Source: Pseudoflavonifractor sp. 60 (lineage in GTDB: Bacteria > Bacillota > Clostridia > Oscillospirales > Oscillospiraceae). From it: a stretch of 51,080 bases of DNA. The position numbers and the translations under genes were made by a program. Position 1 is the stretch's first letter. Each line of letters opens with the position of its first letter. Positions 36,113 to 43,985 of this stretch are shown piece after piece. The DNA lies in assembly GCF_009911645.1 (NCBI RefSeq), contig NZ_QWKI01000104.1, forward strand, positions 1 to 51,080, given 5' to 3'. The notes beneath the pieces were generated by a model. That model was not told the origin of the DNA. It ran no database searches and saw only the letters and a program-made list of their open reading frames with translations.

Positions 36113-36430
36113 TTATTTCTGCTGTTTCTGAATGAGAGAATTAAGCCGAAAGGGGCAACTGCTTGAGACGCTATCTGTACGGCGGCCTGTAGATACTGGG
36201 CGGCAAGCTAAGGCTCTGCCCCAATCTCTCTAAGGCGTGGAGTAAGCTGAGCTTATAACCCTGTTGTGGAAGGGACAAAAGTCGGCAGTTACCGTTTCTA
36301 AAGGGACAGTAGAGGGCATCAATGTGGCAAAAACCTCTCTTATTACATTGGAGGCTTGGGGGAATGAATATGCTTTTGAAAAGGATCTGGTCTACTTAAA
36401 ATAAGACATTTGACTGCAACCAAATAAGGG
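36113..36430. other. Spacer with remnant coding sequence between sugar operon and mobile-element end
   Basis: No complete gene. From 36246 to TAA 36402-36404 one frame reads like genuine protein (SAVTVSKGTVEGINVAK, then EAWGNEYAFEKDLVYLK) but lacks a convincing start; it is listed separately as a gene remnant. No strong promoter was found before the response regulator. Confidence 0.5.
36246..36404 (+). pseudogene. C-terminal remnant of an unknown gene
   Basis: About 52 sense codons without a start codon beyond a weak TTG at 36264; in-frame stop upstream at 36243. The residue pattern is protein-like. It may mark the scar where the sugar locus meets the element end. Confidence 0.35.
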
Positions 36431-37135
36431 GTGATCCGCATAAAGAGACAGATATTAGTTGTGGATAATGATTTAGCCACATGTCAGAGTATACGAGAAG
36501 GCTTACGGGATAGCTTGACAGAGGTGTGCTGCATAACATCTGCGGTGGAAGCACTGACCAGCTATATGAAGCAGGATTATTGTCTGGTTATTCTGGATAT
36601 CCAACTTGATGATATAGACAGTATGGAACTGCTCAAAACAATGCGGTGTACGAACCACACTCCAATTTTAGTACTTACTGCTCCTTTAACATCGGAGGAA
36701 ATCATTACGCTTCTCAATGCAGGTGCAGATACTTATCTCGAAACACCGCTGAATATAGAGGTTTGTGTTGCACAGGCAAACGCCTTGATGCGATTATATA
36801 TTGATTCAGACATTAATCATGAACAACATCAGCCTCTTATCCGTGGGGCAGAATTGATCATCAGTCCCCGATACAGACAAGTTATGGTGGATGGTAAACC
36901 GCTGGAATTGAGTCGTAAAGAATTTGACTTGCTGCACTGCCTCGCTGCTTATCCTGGTCAGGTATTTTCCCGTGGACAGATTTACAGCCATATCTGGGAT
37001 GATGAACCCACTGTAGCTGTGGATGAAGCTGTAAAATCACTGATCAAGAAACTCCGAAAGAAGTTGGCCACTGTCGATAAAGACTACATTCAAAATATGC
37101 GCGGAGTCGGATATAAATTTGTTTTACCAGATTAA
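36431..37135 (+). CDS. OmpR/PhoB family response regulator, orphan
   Basis: 234-residue two-component regulator. The receiver domain opens QILVVDNDLATCQSIREG, with the phosphoacceptor Asp in LVILDIQLDD and conserved Thr/Ala in ILVLTAP; the usual C-terminal Lys position reads YLETPLN, so Lys is replaced by Glu or Thr. The winged helix follows (LELSRKEFDLLHCLAAYPGQ, ... IQNMRGVGYKF). Start is GTG 36431 because an in-frame TAA lies at 36425; the ribosome site AGGGG touches the GTG, which is unusually close. No histidine kinase gene lies nearby. The missing receiver Lys suggests atypical or phosphorylation-independent control. The gene is more AT-rich than its neighbours. Confidence 0.82.
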   Translation: MIRIKRQILVVDNDLATCQSIREGLRDSLTEVCCITSAVEALTSYMKQDYCLVILDIQLDDIDSMELLKTMRCTNHTPILVLTAPLTSEEIITLLNAGADTYLETPLNIEVCVAQANALMRLYIDSDINHEQHQPLIRGAELIISPRYRQVMVDGKPLELSRKEFDLLHCLAAYPGQVFSRGQIYSHIWDDEPTVAVDEAVKSLIKKLRKKLATVDKDYIQNMRGVGYKFVLPD

Positions 37136-37155
37136 ATATGTATAAATCAATATCG

Positions 37156-37205
37156 GTCAGCAGAATGGCATCCTGTTTAGGGAAATTCTGCTGACTGACT
37201 TTTTT
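37156..37205 (+). terminator. Terminator of the response regulator gene
   Basis: 11-bp stem GTCAGCAGAAT / ATTCTGCTGAC with an 18-base loop, then TGACTTTTTTG. Confidence 0.7.
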
Positions 37206-37223
37206 GTCGAAATATGCGAAAAC

Positions 37224-37256
37224 AGCCCCGATAAAGCCCCGGTAAAGCCCCGAACA
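37224..37256. repeat. Three 11-bp direct repeats
   Basis: AGCCCCGATAA, AGCCCCGGTAA and AGCCCCGAACA in tandem, spaced by one helical turn, adjacent to the AAATATGCGAAAA motif. Possible protein-binding site. Confidence 0.6.
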
Positions 37257-37601
37257 CGCCCCTTTTAGTTTCTATACTATCTCCAATGGCAGTATTAAGA
37301 CAAACGGAGGGATTCAACCACCCCGGCAGGCGGCAGTAAAACTGCCACTTTTCCCCTTGGTGAAGGGAGATAAGCCGTCTGTGTGCCAGCCGTAAACGGA
37401 AGGAGTTCCTATGCGATGGACAATCCATCGTATTGAGAATGTCCGCCGGTATGACGTGCCAGGACACACCGCTTACTTGAAAGCATTCAGGCGTCCTTGT
37501 CTCAATTTCTCTCGCAGGAATAGAAGGGAGCCGGTTCAAGGATCGACAAAACCTCCGCCTGCCCGATCAGTCACATCGACAAGATATCTCAATGCGTACC
37601 A

Positions 37602-37646
37602 AGCGGCCGAATTTTCACAGCTTTGTGGATTCGGCCGCTCTTTTTA
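37602..37646 (+). terminator. Strong terminator or attenuator in the leader
   Basis: 11-bp stem AGCGGCCGAAT / ATTCGGCCGCT, 16-base loop, followed by CTTTTTAT, about 95 bases before the sigma-like gene. Position suggests attenuation. Confidence 0.75.
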
Positions 37647-37740
37647 TACCTATGGGGTTTATCCCAGGTGTCGTTCTCCGCCAATCACATTTATCGCTTC
37701 ACAGTACAACAATAAATTTTGATTGGAAAGGAAATTCATT

Positions 37741-38229
37741 ATGAATAACGATATGCGATCCTATGTAATCAACCTGCTGGAAACTTATCAGGAGCGCACG
37801 CGGAAGATCGCTCTGCTACACTACGAGTTGGAACACCCCGCCCGTACATCCGAGGCTGAGATAATCAGTGCGATGGCCTTGGGGCATGGTGCTGGCGGCA
37901 GCAGTCACACCGAGGGCCACATCTCCGACAAGACCCTCTACATCGCGCTCAACTACCAGAGCAAGGTTGATAAGCTGAACGCTGACACAAAAGAGGAGAT
38001 TGTGGCGCATCTGGTGGAGCTGGAGCAGAAGCAGAAGCGGCTGGATTACTACATCTCGCTCTTGGAGTCCAGTCAAGCAGAAGTGATACATTTGTCCTAT
38101 TTTGAGAGGTTATCCCAAGAAAAAGTGGCTGAATCCCTGGATTTATCTATCCGGACAGTCCAAACGTTAAAAGCCAAGGCGTTGAAGACTTTGACGGGGA
38201 TGTACCAGTACGTCGCAAAACTCAACTAA
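37741..38229 (+). CDS. Sigma-70 region 4-like helix-turn-helix protein of the mobile element
   Basis: 162 residues from ATG 37741 behind GGAAAGGAA. The C-terminal third (VIHLSYFERLSQEKVAESL then LSIRTVQTLKAKALKTL) is a sigma region 4/ArpU-like helix-turn-helix; the N-terminal two thirds are helical, with a short Gly/His-rich loop (HGAGGSSHTEGH). There is no region 2, so it is not a complete sigma factor. Proteins of this kind sit beside integrase genes in clostridial and streptococcal elements and are thought to regulate them. The long structured leader upstream suggests tight control. Terminator hairpin at 38342-38376 follows. Confidence 0.72.
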   Translation: MNNDMRSYVINLLETYQERTRKIALLHYELEHPARTSEAEIISAMALGHGAGGSSHTEGHISDKTLYIALNYQSKVDKLNADTKEEIVAHLVELEQKQKRLDYYISLLESSQAEVIHLSYFERLSQEKVAESLDLSIRTVQTLKAKALKTLTGMYQYVAKLN

Positions 38230-38341
38230 ACCGATTTGCGCGGCTTTTGCGGGAAATTTGCGGCTGTACTTCGCTGTATCTGCCGCTAGAAGGTAGTTGT
38301 AATTGCGTTTAATTCTGTGTTATTATTAAGCTGTCAAAAAA

Positions 38342-38376
38342 GGAAGGCACTCCAGACCATGTCTGGGGTGCCTTCC
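38342..38376. terminator. Terminator hairpin
   Basis: 16-bp stem GGAAGGCACTCCAGAC / GTCTGGGGTGCCTTCC (one T-G pair), 3-base loop. Six A on the left make it effective for minus-strand transcripts; the plus-strand T tract is weak (CCTATTATTT). Confidence 0.65.
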
Positions 38377-38402
38377 CCTATTATTTACAAGGGGGTCATC
38401 TT

Positions 38403-38666
38403 ATGCGGGAAAAGATCACAGCAGAACAGTACACGCAAATGAAGGAAACCGACATCCGCTCCGTGGACCCGGCCACAGTGCCGGATATCCGGGACATCCA
38501 TGTAAACCCAGCGCTTCCGCCGGCCGAGCGAATCCGGGAAGCCGCCCGACAGATGAAGGGCAATCCCTTCGTCTACCGCTGCGGCGGTCTTTTGGTCAAG
38601 ACCTCCTTTGCCGGAACCCGGCCCCTCCAGGCTGTCCTGGAGGAGTGCCTGGAACATTCTAAATGA
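38403..38666 (+). CDS. DUF6870-like small protein
   Basis: 87 residues from ATG 38403 (MREKITAEQYTQMKETDIRS). The DIRSVDPATVPDIRDIHVNP opening and YRCGGLLVKTSFAGT strand pair match my memory of DUF6870, small proteins linked to recombinase genes in integrative elements. No membrane segment or catalytic motif is seen. It lies directly before the three serine recombinase genes and may be an accessory or directionality protein, which is only an inference from position. Confidence 0.65.
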   Translation: MREKITAEQYTQMKETDIRSVDPATVPDIRDIHVNPALPPAERIREAARQMKGNPFVYRCGGLLVKTSFAGTRPLQAVLEECLEHSK

Positions 38667-38804
38667 CAGCGCCGATAAAACTCGCCCTTTACACAGAGCG
38701 AAAAAGCTGATATACTGAATGCGGATCAAATCAGATAAGGGTATTCCATGAGTGCTTTCTGACTGAAAATCCGCATGTTGCGGGGAATGTCAGGAGGTTT
38801 TCTC

Positions 38805-40436
38805 ATGGAATTTTTTTGTTACGCCTATGGTCGTCTGTCCAAGGAGGACCTGGACAAAAAGGCGGAAAGCGACAGCATCAAAAATCAGCGCGACCTGATC
38901 CAAGCCTACATCGACCGTGACCCGGAACTGCACCTGGTCATGGAGGGCTACGACGATGGCTACACCGGCACCAGCTTCGACCGGCCCCACGTCCGGGAGA
39001 TGCTGGAGGCGGTGAAGTCCGGCAAAGTCAACTGCGTGGTGGTCAAGGACCTGTCCCGGTTTGGACGGGAGTACATCGAATCAGGCCAGTACATCGAAAA
39101 GCTGTTCCCGGCCCTGGGAGTGCGCTTTATCGCCATCAATGACAACTATGATACGGCCCACCTGGACAGCTCCAGCAGCCTGATGCTGCCCTTCAAAAAT
39201 TTGATGAACGACAGCTACTGCCGGGACACCTCCATCAAGATCCGTAGCCACCTGGATGTGAAGCGGCGGAACGGGGAGTTTATCGGCTCCTTCGCGGTCT
39301 ATGGCTATGCCAAGGACCCGGAGAACAAAAACCGCTTGGTAGTTGACCCGGAGGCGGCTGAGACGGTACGGGAGATTTTCGCCCGGCGCATTGCCGGACA
39401 AAGCTGTCAGGCCATTTCGGATGATCTGAACGCACTGGGAGTCTTGTCTCCCATGGAGTACAAGCGGTCTAAGGGGATCAACTTCAAGACCGGCTACCAG
39501 GTGCAGAGCAAAGCCAAGTGGAGCGCCCGGGCGGTACTTCGTATTCTGGAAAACGAGGTCTATCTGGGCATTATGACTCAGGGCAAGCGCACCACTCCCA
39601 ATTACAAGGTCAGGACGGTGGTCGAGCGCCCGCCTGAAGCCTGGATGCGGGTGGAGGGGACCCACGAGGCCATTATCAGTCAGGAGGATTTCCGACTTGC
39701 GGCCCGTTTGAAGGGCAAGGATACCCGAAAGGCCCCCGGGGCCAGCGTGGTCTATCCTCTGTCGGGGCTGGTATGCTGCGGGGACTGCAAGAGCAATATG
39801 ATCCGAAAAACCAGTCTCTATGGCGAAAAGACCTACGGTTATTTTGTCTGCGCCGCCCACCGGGCGGATAAATCGGTATGCTCCACCCACAGCATCAGCG
39901 AGACCAAGCTGGAGCAGGCAGTGCTGGAGGGGATCAACTTTCACATCAAGATGGTAGCGGAGCTGCGTGGAGCGCTGGAGGCCATCAGCCGCCGCCCCAT
40001 GCAGCGGGTGACGCTGGAGCGGATGGACCGCCGGCTGGATACTCTGCGGCAGGAACTGGCCCGAAAACAGGAAATCAGGGACAATCTCTACCGCCGCTAT
40101 GCCAGCGGTGAGGTATCCAAGGAGGATTTTTACGATTTCAAGCGCATTTTCACCAAGGATTGTGAAGAAGTTGAACAGTCCATTGAGACGCAGCGGCATC
40201 AGCTGGATGAAATGCTGGCCAACACCTCCCCGGACAGCCCCTGGATTGAATACTTTCAGCGGTTCGGCCAAATTGACGTGTTGAACCGGGATGTGCTGGT
40301 GCGTCTGGTGGAGCGGATTCTGGTCTACGAGGACAGCCGGATTGAGATTGTGTTCCAATATCAGGCACAGTTTGAGCAGGCCAAGGCCGTGGCCTCCTCC
40401 TTTGCGGAGGACGATGAACTTCGGGAGGCGGTGTAG
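38805..40436 (+). CDS. Large serine recombinase, first of a triplet
   Basis: 543-residue serine integrase. The resolvase domain contains AYGRLSKEDL (nucleophile Ser12), DDGYTGTSFDRPHV and KDLSRFGREYIESG; the recombinase domain shows YGYAKDPENK and WSARAVLRIL; the zinc ribbon has CCGDC and a later CAAH; a coiled coil and a conserved-looking IDVLNRDVLVRLVERILVYE tail finish it. All parts needed for activity are visible. ATG 38805 follows CAGGAGG. The second recombinase begins two bases after this stop, so the three are one operon and probably act together. Confidence 0.9.
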   Translation: MEFFCYAYGRLSKEDLDKKAESDSIKNQRDLIQAYIDRDPELHLVMEGYDDGYTGTSFDRPHVREMLEAVKSGKVNCVVVKDLSRFGREYIESGQYIEKLFPALGVRFIAINDNYDTAHLDSSSSLMLPFKNLMNDSYCRDTSIKIRSHLDVKRRNGEFIGSFAVYGYAKDPENKNRLVVDPEAAETVREIFARRIAGQSCQAISDDLNALGVLSPMEYKRSKGINFKTGYQVQSKAKWSARAVLRILENEVYLGIMTQGKRTTPNYKVRTVVERPPEAWMRVEGTHEAIISQEDFRLAARLKGKDTRKAPGASVVYPLSGLVCCGDCKSNMIRKTSLYGEKTYGYFVCAAHRADKSVCSTHSISETKLEQAVLEGINFHIKMVAELRGALEAISRRPMQRVTLERMDRRLDTLRQELARKQEIRDNLYRRYASGEVSKEDFYDFKRIFTKDCEEVEQSIETQRHQLDEMLANTSPDSPWIEYFQRFGQIDVLNRDVLVRLVERILVYEDSRIEIVFQYQAQFEQAKAVASSFAEDDELREAV

Positions 40437-40438
40437 GC

Positions 40439-42160
40439 ATGGCGAGGAAAAGCCGAAAGGACCAGATCAGGGCTGCAAACAGTGGACAAGCCCTGTCTGA
40501 GCAGAGGCAGACTGCGGCTCCCGCTGAGAAAACCTATGCTACCGTGGGTTACGCCCGCCTGTCCATCCTGGAAACCAGGGATAGGAAGGACAGCGAGGCC
40601 CTGCAAAATCAGAAAGCGCTCATTCGGGAATACATTCAGAGCCAGGGCGACTTAACGCTGCTTTCCATCTACGAGGACAACGGCGAGACCGGGACGAATT
40701 TCCAGCGGCCCGGGTTCGAGGCCATGATGGAGGCCATCTGTGCTGGAAAAGCCAACTGCATCGTGGTCAAGGACCTGTCCCGTTTTGGTCGGAATTACAT
40801 TGAGGCCGGCAACTACCTGGAACACGTATTTCCGGCGATGGGCGTCCGCTTTATCTCCATCGGGGACGGCTATGACAGCGCCGACGCCACCACCGCCGAC
40901 TGTCTGGTGGTCGCGTTAAAAAACCTGATGAATCAGGTATATTCCAAGGATATTTCCCGAAAGTCCGGCTCTGTTCTGCGAGAGAAAATCAAACATGGGG
41001 AGTTTATCGGAGGCTACGCCTCCTATGGCTACATCAAAGACCCAGCGGACAGGCACCGGATCATCGTTGATCCGGAGGCCGCCGAAGTGGTCCGAATGAT
41101 TTTTCAGAAAAAATTGGAGGGCGTCAGCAATGCAGGCATTGTCCGCTGGCTGAACAATTCCGGGATTTTGTCCCCCTGCTGCTACCGGTACCAGAAAGGC
41201 ATCCTGATCGACCAGCGGTTCGCCCAGCCCAAGCCCTGGAAGGTGGAAACGGTAAAGAATATCCTGCGCAGCCAAGTCTACCTGGGCCATATGGTACAGG
41301 GCCGCCGTCGCTCGGAGTTTTACGCCGGGATACCGGACCGGCTCCTGCCGAAGTCGGAATGGACCATTGTGGAGAATACCCATGAGGCCATCATCAGCCA
41401 AGCAGACTTTGACGCTGTACAATCCATTTGTGATTTGAAACAGAAAGAATACCACGCCAATCTGGGAAAGTACGATCACCTGGGAAAGAGCGAAAATATT
41501 CTGAAAGGCCTGGTTTACTGCGGCGACTGCGGTCGGCCTATGGTGCGGTATAAGCAGGTGGTCAAAGGGAAAAAGGTGTCCTACCATTACATGTGTCCCA
41601 ACTACGCCGCTATGCTGGAGCGGAGCGGCTGCGCCTACAAATTCCTGCGGGAGGATATCCTGCTGGACGCCCTGTCCCAGCTGATTGGCAAGGAAATCGA
41701 GCAGGCGGTGGATACTGTACGACTGGCCAGACATCTCTCCGCTGGAAAAGAGGGACAAATCACCGCCAGAGCGGCGGAACTCCGGCGGCTGAATCTGGAC
41801 CTGGAGCGGGCTGAAAACCGAAAAAAGACGGTTATGCAGGATTTTTTGGCCGGAGAGCTGTCCCGCGATGAATATGAGCAGCTGAAGATATGCTGTACCG
41901 GAGAGGCCGAGCGGTTGAAAAACCGTATTCTGGCACTCCGGGAGGAGCAGCACTGTCAGTCCGAGACGCTGACCGGGGATAATCCCTGGCTGAAAACCTT
42001 TGGAGGTCTCCAACTCCCTGACCGACTGACCAAGGAGCTGGCCCATGGACTGATCCAGCGTATTACGATTTACGAGAACGACCGAATTGAAGTGATTTTC
42101 AAGTATAGGGATGAGCGGGAGCAGCTGCTCACCGCGATTAACAAGGAGGTAGTAGCATGA
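40439..42160 (+). CDS. Large serine recombinase, second of a triplet
   Basis: 573 residues. A basic N-terminal extension of about 30 residues (MARKSRKDQIRAANSG) precedes the resolvase domain with GYARLSIL (nucleophile Ser42), GETGTNFQRPGF and KDLSRFGRNYIEAG. Then YGYIKDPADR, a zinc ribbon (CGDCGRPM ... CPNYAAMLERSGCAY) and a coiled-coil C-terminus. It is clearly a paralogue of its neighbours, not a recent copy. It starts two bases after the first recombinase gene and overlaps the third by four bases (ATGA), implying coupled translation and fixed stoichiometry. Confidence 0.9.
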   Translation: MARKSRKDQIRAANSGQALSEQRQTAAPAEKTYATVGYARLSILETRDRKDSEALQNQKALIREYIQSQGDLTLLSIYEDNGETGTNFQRPGFEAMMEAICAGKANCIVVKDLSRFGRNYIEAGNYLEHVFPAMGVRFISIGDGYDSADATTADCLVVALKNLMNQVYSKDISRKSGSVLREKIKHGEFIGGYASYGYIKDPADRHRIIVDPEAAEVVRMIFQKKLEGVSNAGIVRWLNNSGILSPCCYRYQKGILIDQRFAQPKPWKVETVKNILRSQVYLGHMVQGRRRSEFYAGIPDRLLPKSEWTIVENTHEAIISQADFDAVQSICDLKQKEYHANLGKYDHLGKSENILKGLVYCGDCGRPMVRYKQVVKGKKVSYHYMCPNYAAMLERSGCAYKFLREDILLDALSQLIGKEIEQAVDTVRLARHLSAGKEGQITARAAELRRLNLDLERAENRKKTVMQDFLAGELSRDEYEQLKICCTGEAERLKNRILALREEQHCQSETLTGDNPWLKTFGGLQLPDRLTKELAHGLIQRITIYENDRIEVIFKYRDEREQLLTAINKEVVA

Positions 42161-43779
42161 CGGCGGCAAAATATATCCGACTGTCCTCCGCTGACGAGGA
42201 CATCAGGATGGGCGATAAAGCAGAAAGCAACAGTGTGGTTAACCAGCGAAAGCTGCTGGACTGTTATCTTGAAAGCCACCGTGAATTTTCCAACTGCACA
42301 ATTTTGGAGTTTTTGGACGATGGCCGCAGCGGAACCAACCTGGACCGGCCGGGAATGCGCGCCATGCTGGACGCTGCCCGCCGGCACGAAATCGACTGCA
42401 TCATTGTGAAGGACTTTTCCCGCTTTGCCAGGGACTACATTGAGTCCGGCCGTTACCTGGAACAGGTTTTCCCGGCCCTGGGCATCCGGTTCATCTCTGT
42501 CAACGATTGTTACGACAGCTATGATTTTCCCTACGGCACCGCTGGCAATATCAATAACGGTCTATTAAACTTGATTAACGAAATGTACAGCCGAGACCTA
42601 TCCCAGAAATCCAAAGCGGCCAAGCGGCTGTACGCCCAGCGGGGCCAGTGTATATCTGCTTATCCGGTCTATGGTTATCTCAAATCCCCGGAGGACAAAC
42701 GGACTTGGATTCCCGATCCGGAGGCGGCCCCGGTGGTACAGCGGATGTTCAACTGGTATGCAGAGGGACTCACCTCCACGGAAATAGCCAAACGGCTGAA
42801 TGAGGATGGTATCCCTACGCCAGCCCAGCATAAGAGGGCGCTGGGGTCCAAACGTCAGCTGTGGAACTCGGAACGCACCGATAATTTCTGGCGGGCCACT
42901 ACGATTGGAAAAATCCTGCGGGACGAGCGGTACACCGGCAAGCTGGTGGCACTGAAAACCACACTGAGCGAACTGGGGAACATCCACTCAGCCAAGGCAA
43001 TCGAAAAAGATGATTGGGTCATCGTTCCTGGAGCGTTTGAGGCGATTATCTCTCAGGAAATCTTTGACCAGGTACAAGCAAAGCTTGAAACGGTCAGGCC
43101 CACTCGGAAGCTGGGCCCCATGAAACGGAGACTGTTTTCTCGAAAGCTAAGATGCGGCCACTGCGGCGCGGCGTTGATACGCCATGAGATTGCACAGGGC
43201 GTCTACTACACCTGCGATGGCAGGGCATGGAACGGAACAGATGACTGCAAAAAAATCCGCCTGTTTGAGACAGACCTGATTCAAGCGGTTCTGGCCTCCA
43301 TCCGGTTTCAAGCTCAGTTGGCGAAAAAGACAGAGAAGCGCCTTGACCGAAAGGAAAAACAAATCCAGACGGCACAAAATCGTGCTCAGTCAGCCCAGCA
43401 GCGTATTCAGAAACAAATCGCTCAGCTGGAGACACGGAAAGCGGAGGCCTATCTGAGCTATGATTTGGGCGAGGTATCGCAGAGCGATTACAAAAACCGC
43501 TGCAAAAAGATTGATGCCGCCATTATGGAGCAAAAGCGGCAGCTGGACGCCTTGGAACAGGACAGTGGCAGCATTCTCCCTGATATGGATACTGTCAGCT
43601 GTGAGCAGATCAACAGCTTGAAACCGCTCAGTAACTTGCGGACCTTGAATCGGGATATGGTTGAGGTGCTGATTCACTCCATTCAGATCTACAATGGAAA
43701 TCGGATTGAAATTGCATGGAATTTTAACGAGGACTATATGAAACTTCTTGCGGAGGAGGATACAGCTATGCGGGTATAA
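42157..43779 (+). CDS. Large serine recombinase, third of a triplet
   Basis: 540 residues starting MTAAKYIRLSSADE, with nucleophile Ser10, DDGRSGTNLDRPGM and KDFSRFARDYIESG. The recombinase domain has YGYLKSPEDK, and the zinc ribbon CGHCGAALIRH has its second half altered (YYTCDGRAWNGTDDC). The C-terminal coiled coil is intact. The start overlaps the preceding stop (ATGA). It ends about 200 bases before a 5'-truncated recombinase of a different subgroup; the triplet probably sits at the end of the element whose boundary lies in that gap. Confidence 0.9.
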   Translation: MTAAKYIRLSSADEDIRMGDKAESNSVVNQRKLLDCYLESHREFSNCTILEFLDDGRSGTNLDRPGMRAMLDAARRHEIDCIIVKDFSRFARDYIESGRYLEQVFPALGIRFISVNDCYDSYDFPYGTAGNINNGLLNLINEMYSRDLSQKSKAAKRLYAQRGQCISAYPVYGYLKSPEDKRTWIPDPEAAPVVQRMFNWYAEGLTSTEIAKRLNEDGIPTPAQHKRALGSKRQLWNSERTDNFWRATTIGKILRDERYTGKLVALKTTLSELGNIHSAKAIEKDDWVIVPGAFEAIISQEIFDQVQAKLETVRPTRKLGPMKRRLFSRKLRCGHCGAALIRHEIAQGVYYTCDGRAWNGTDDCKKIRLFETDLIQAVLASIRFQAQLAKKTEKRLDRKEKQIQTAQNRAQSAQQRIQKQIAQLETRKAEAYLSYDLGEVSQSDYKNRCKKIDAAIMEQKRQLDALEQDSGSILPDMDTVSCEQINSLKPLSNLRTLNRDMVEVLIHSIQIYNGNRIEIAWNFNEDYMKLLAEEDTAMRV

Positions 43780-43815
43780 CAAACAGGCTTGTGGTTGATT
43801 TGATCGACAATGTAT

Positions 43816-43850
43816 GTGTGAGGAACGGCTCCTTTCTCCGTTCCCCACAC
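43816..43850 (+). terminator. Hairpin after the recombinase triplet
   Basis: Stem GTGTG-a-GGAACGG / CCGTTCC-c-CACAC with a 9-base loop; no T tract follows, so termination is uncertain. Confidence 0.4.
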
Positions 43851-43870
43851 TGCTTAAAATGAGTTGCTTT

Positions 43871-43985
43871 TTGGTTTTTACAGGACACTTTCACCCGATA
43901 GTGTCCAATAAAAACCAAAAAGGAGATTGTTTTATTTCCTCCGAGAAAAATTTTTATAATTTTTTGGTTTTCCCTTGACACTTTC
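43871..43985. repeat. Composite inverted and direct repeats, candidate element boundary
   Basis: Inverted repeat: TTGGTTTTTA (43871-43880) with TAAAAACCAA (43909-43918), and GGACACT (43883-43889) with AGTGTCC (43900-43906). A degenerate direct copy of the left arm (GGTTTT-x5-GACACTTTC) recurs at 43966-43985, exactly where recognisable recombinase coding sequence begins. This fits an attachment-site region of the upstream serine recombinases. Confidence 0.45.

Larger units (their letters stand above)
37136..37740 (+). other. 600-base structured leader before a sigma-like gene
   Basis: No well-supported gene. It holds a terminator (37156-37205), the motif AAATATGCGAAAACAG (37210-37225), three 11-base repeats of AGCCCCGRTAA (37224-37256), a GGCAGT-aaa-ACTGCC hairpin near 37334, a strong ribosome site GGAAGGAG before ATG 37411, a hairpin CGATGGA-caa-TCCATCG directly after that ATG, and a strong terminator (37602-37646). 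The frame from 37411 runs through this terminator and looks unlike protein, so a short leader peptide or regulatory RNA is more likely. Confidence 0.5.

Noticed and set aside
37411-37722. Possible 103-codon gene with a strong ribosome site
   Set aside because: The frame runs through a strong terminator and looks unlike protein; treated as leader, perhaps with a shorter leader peptide.
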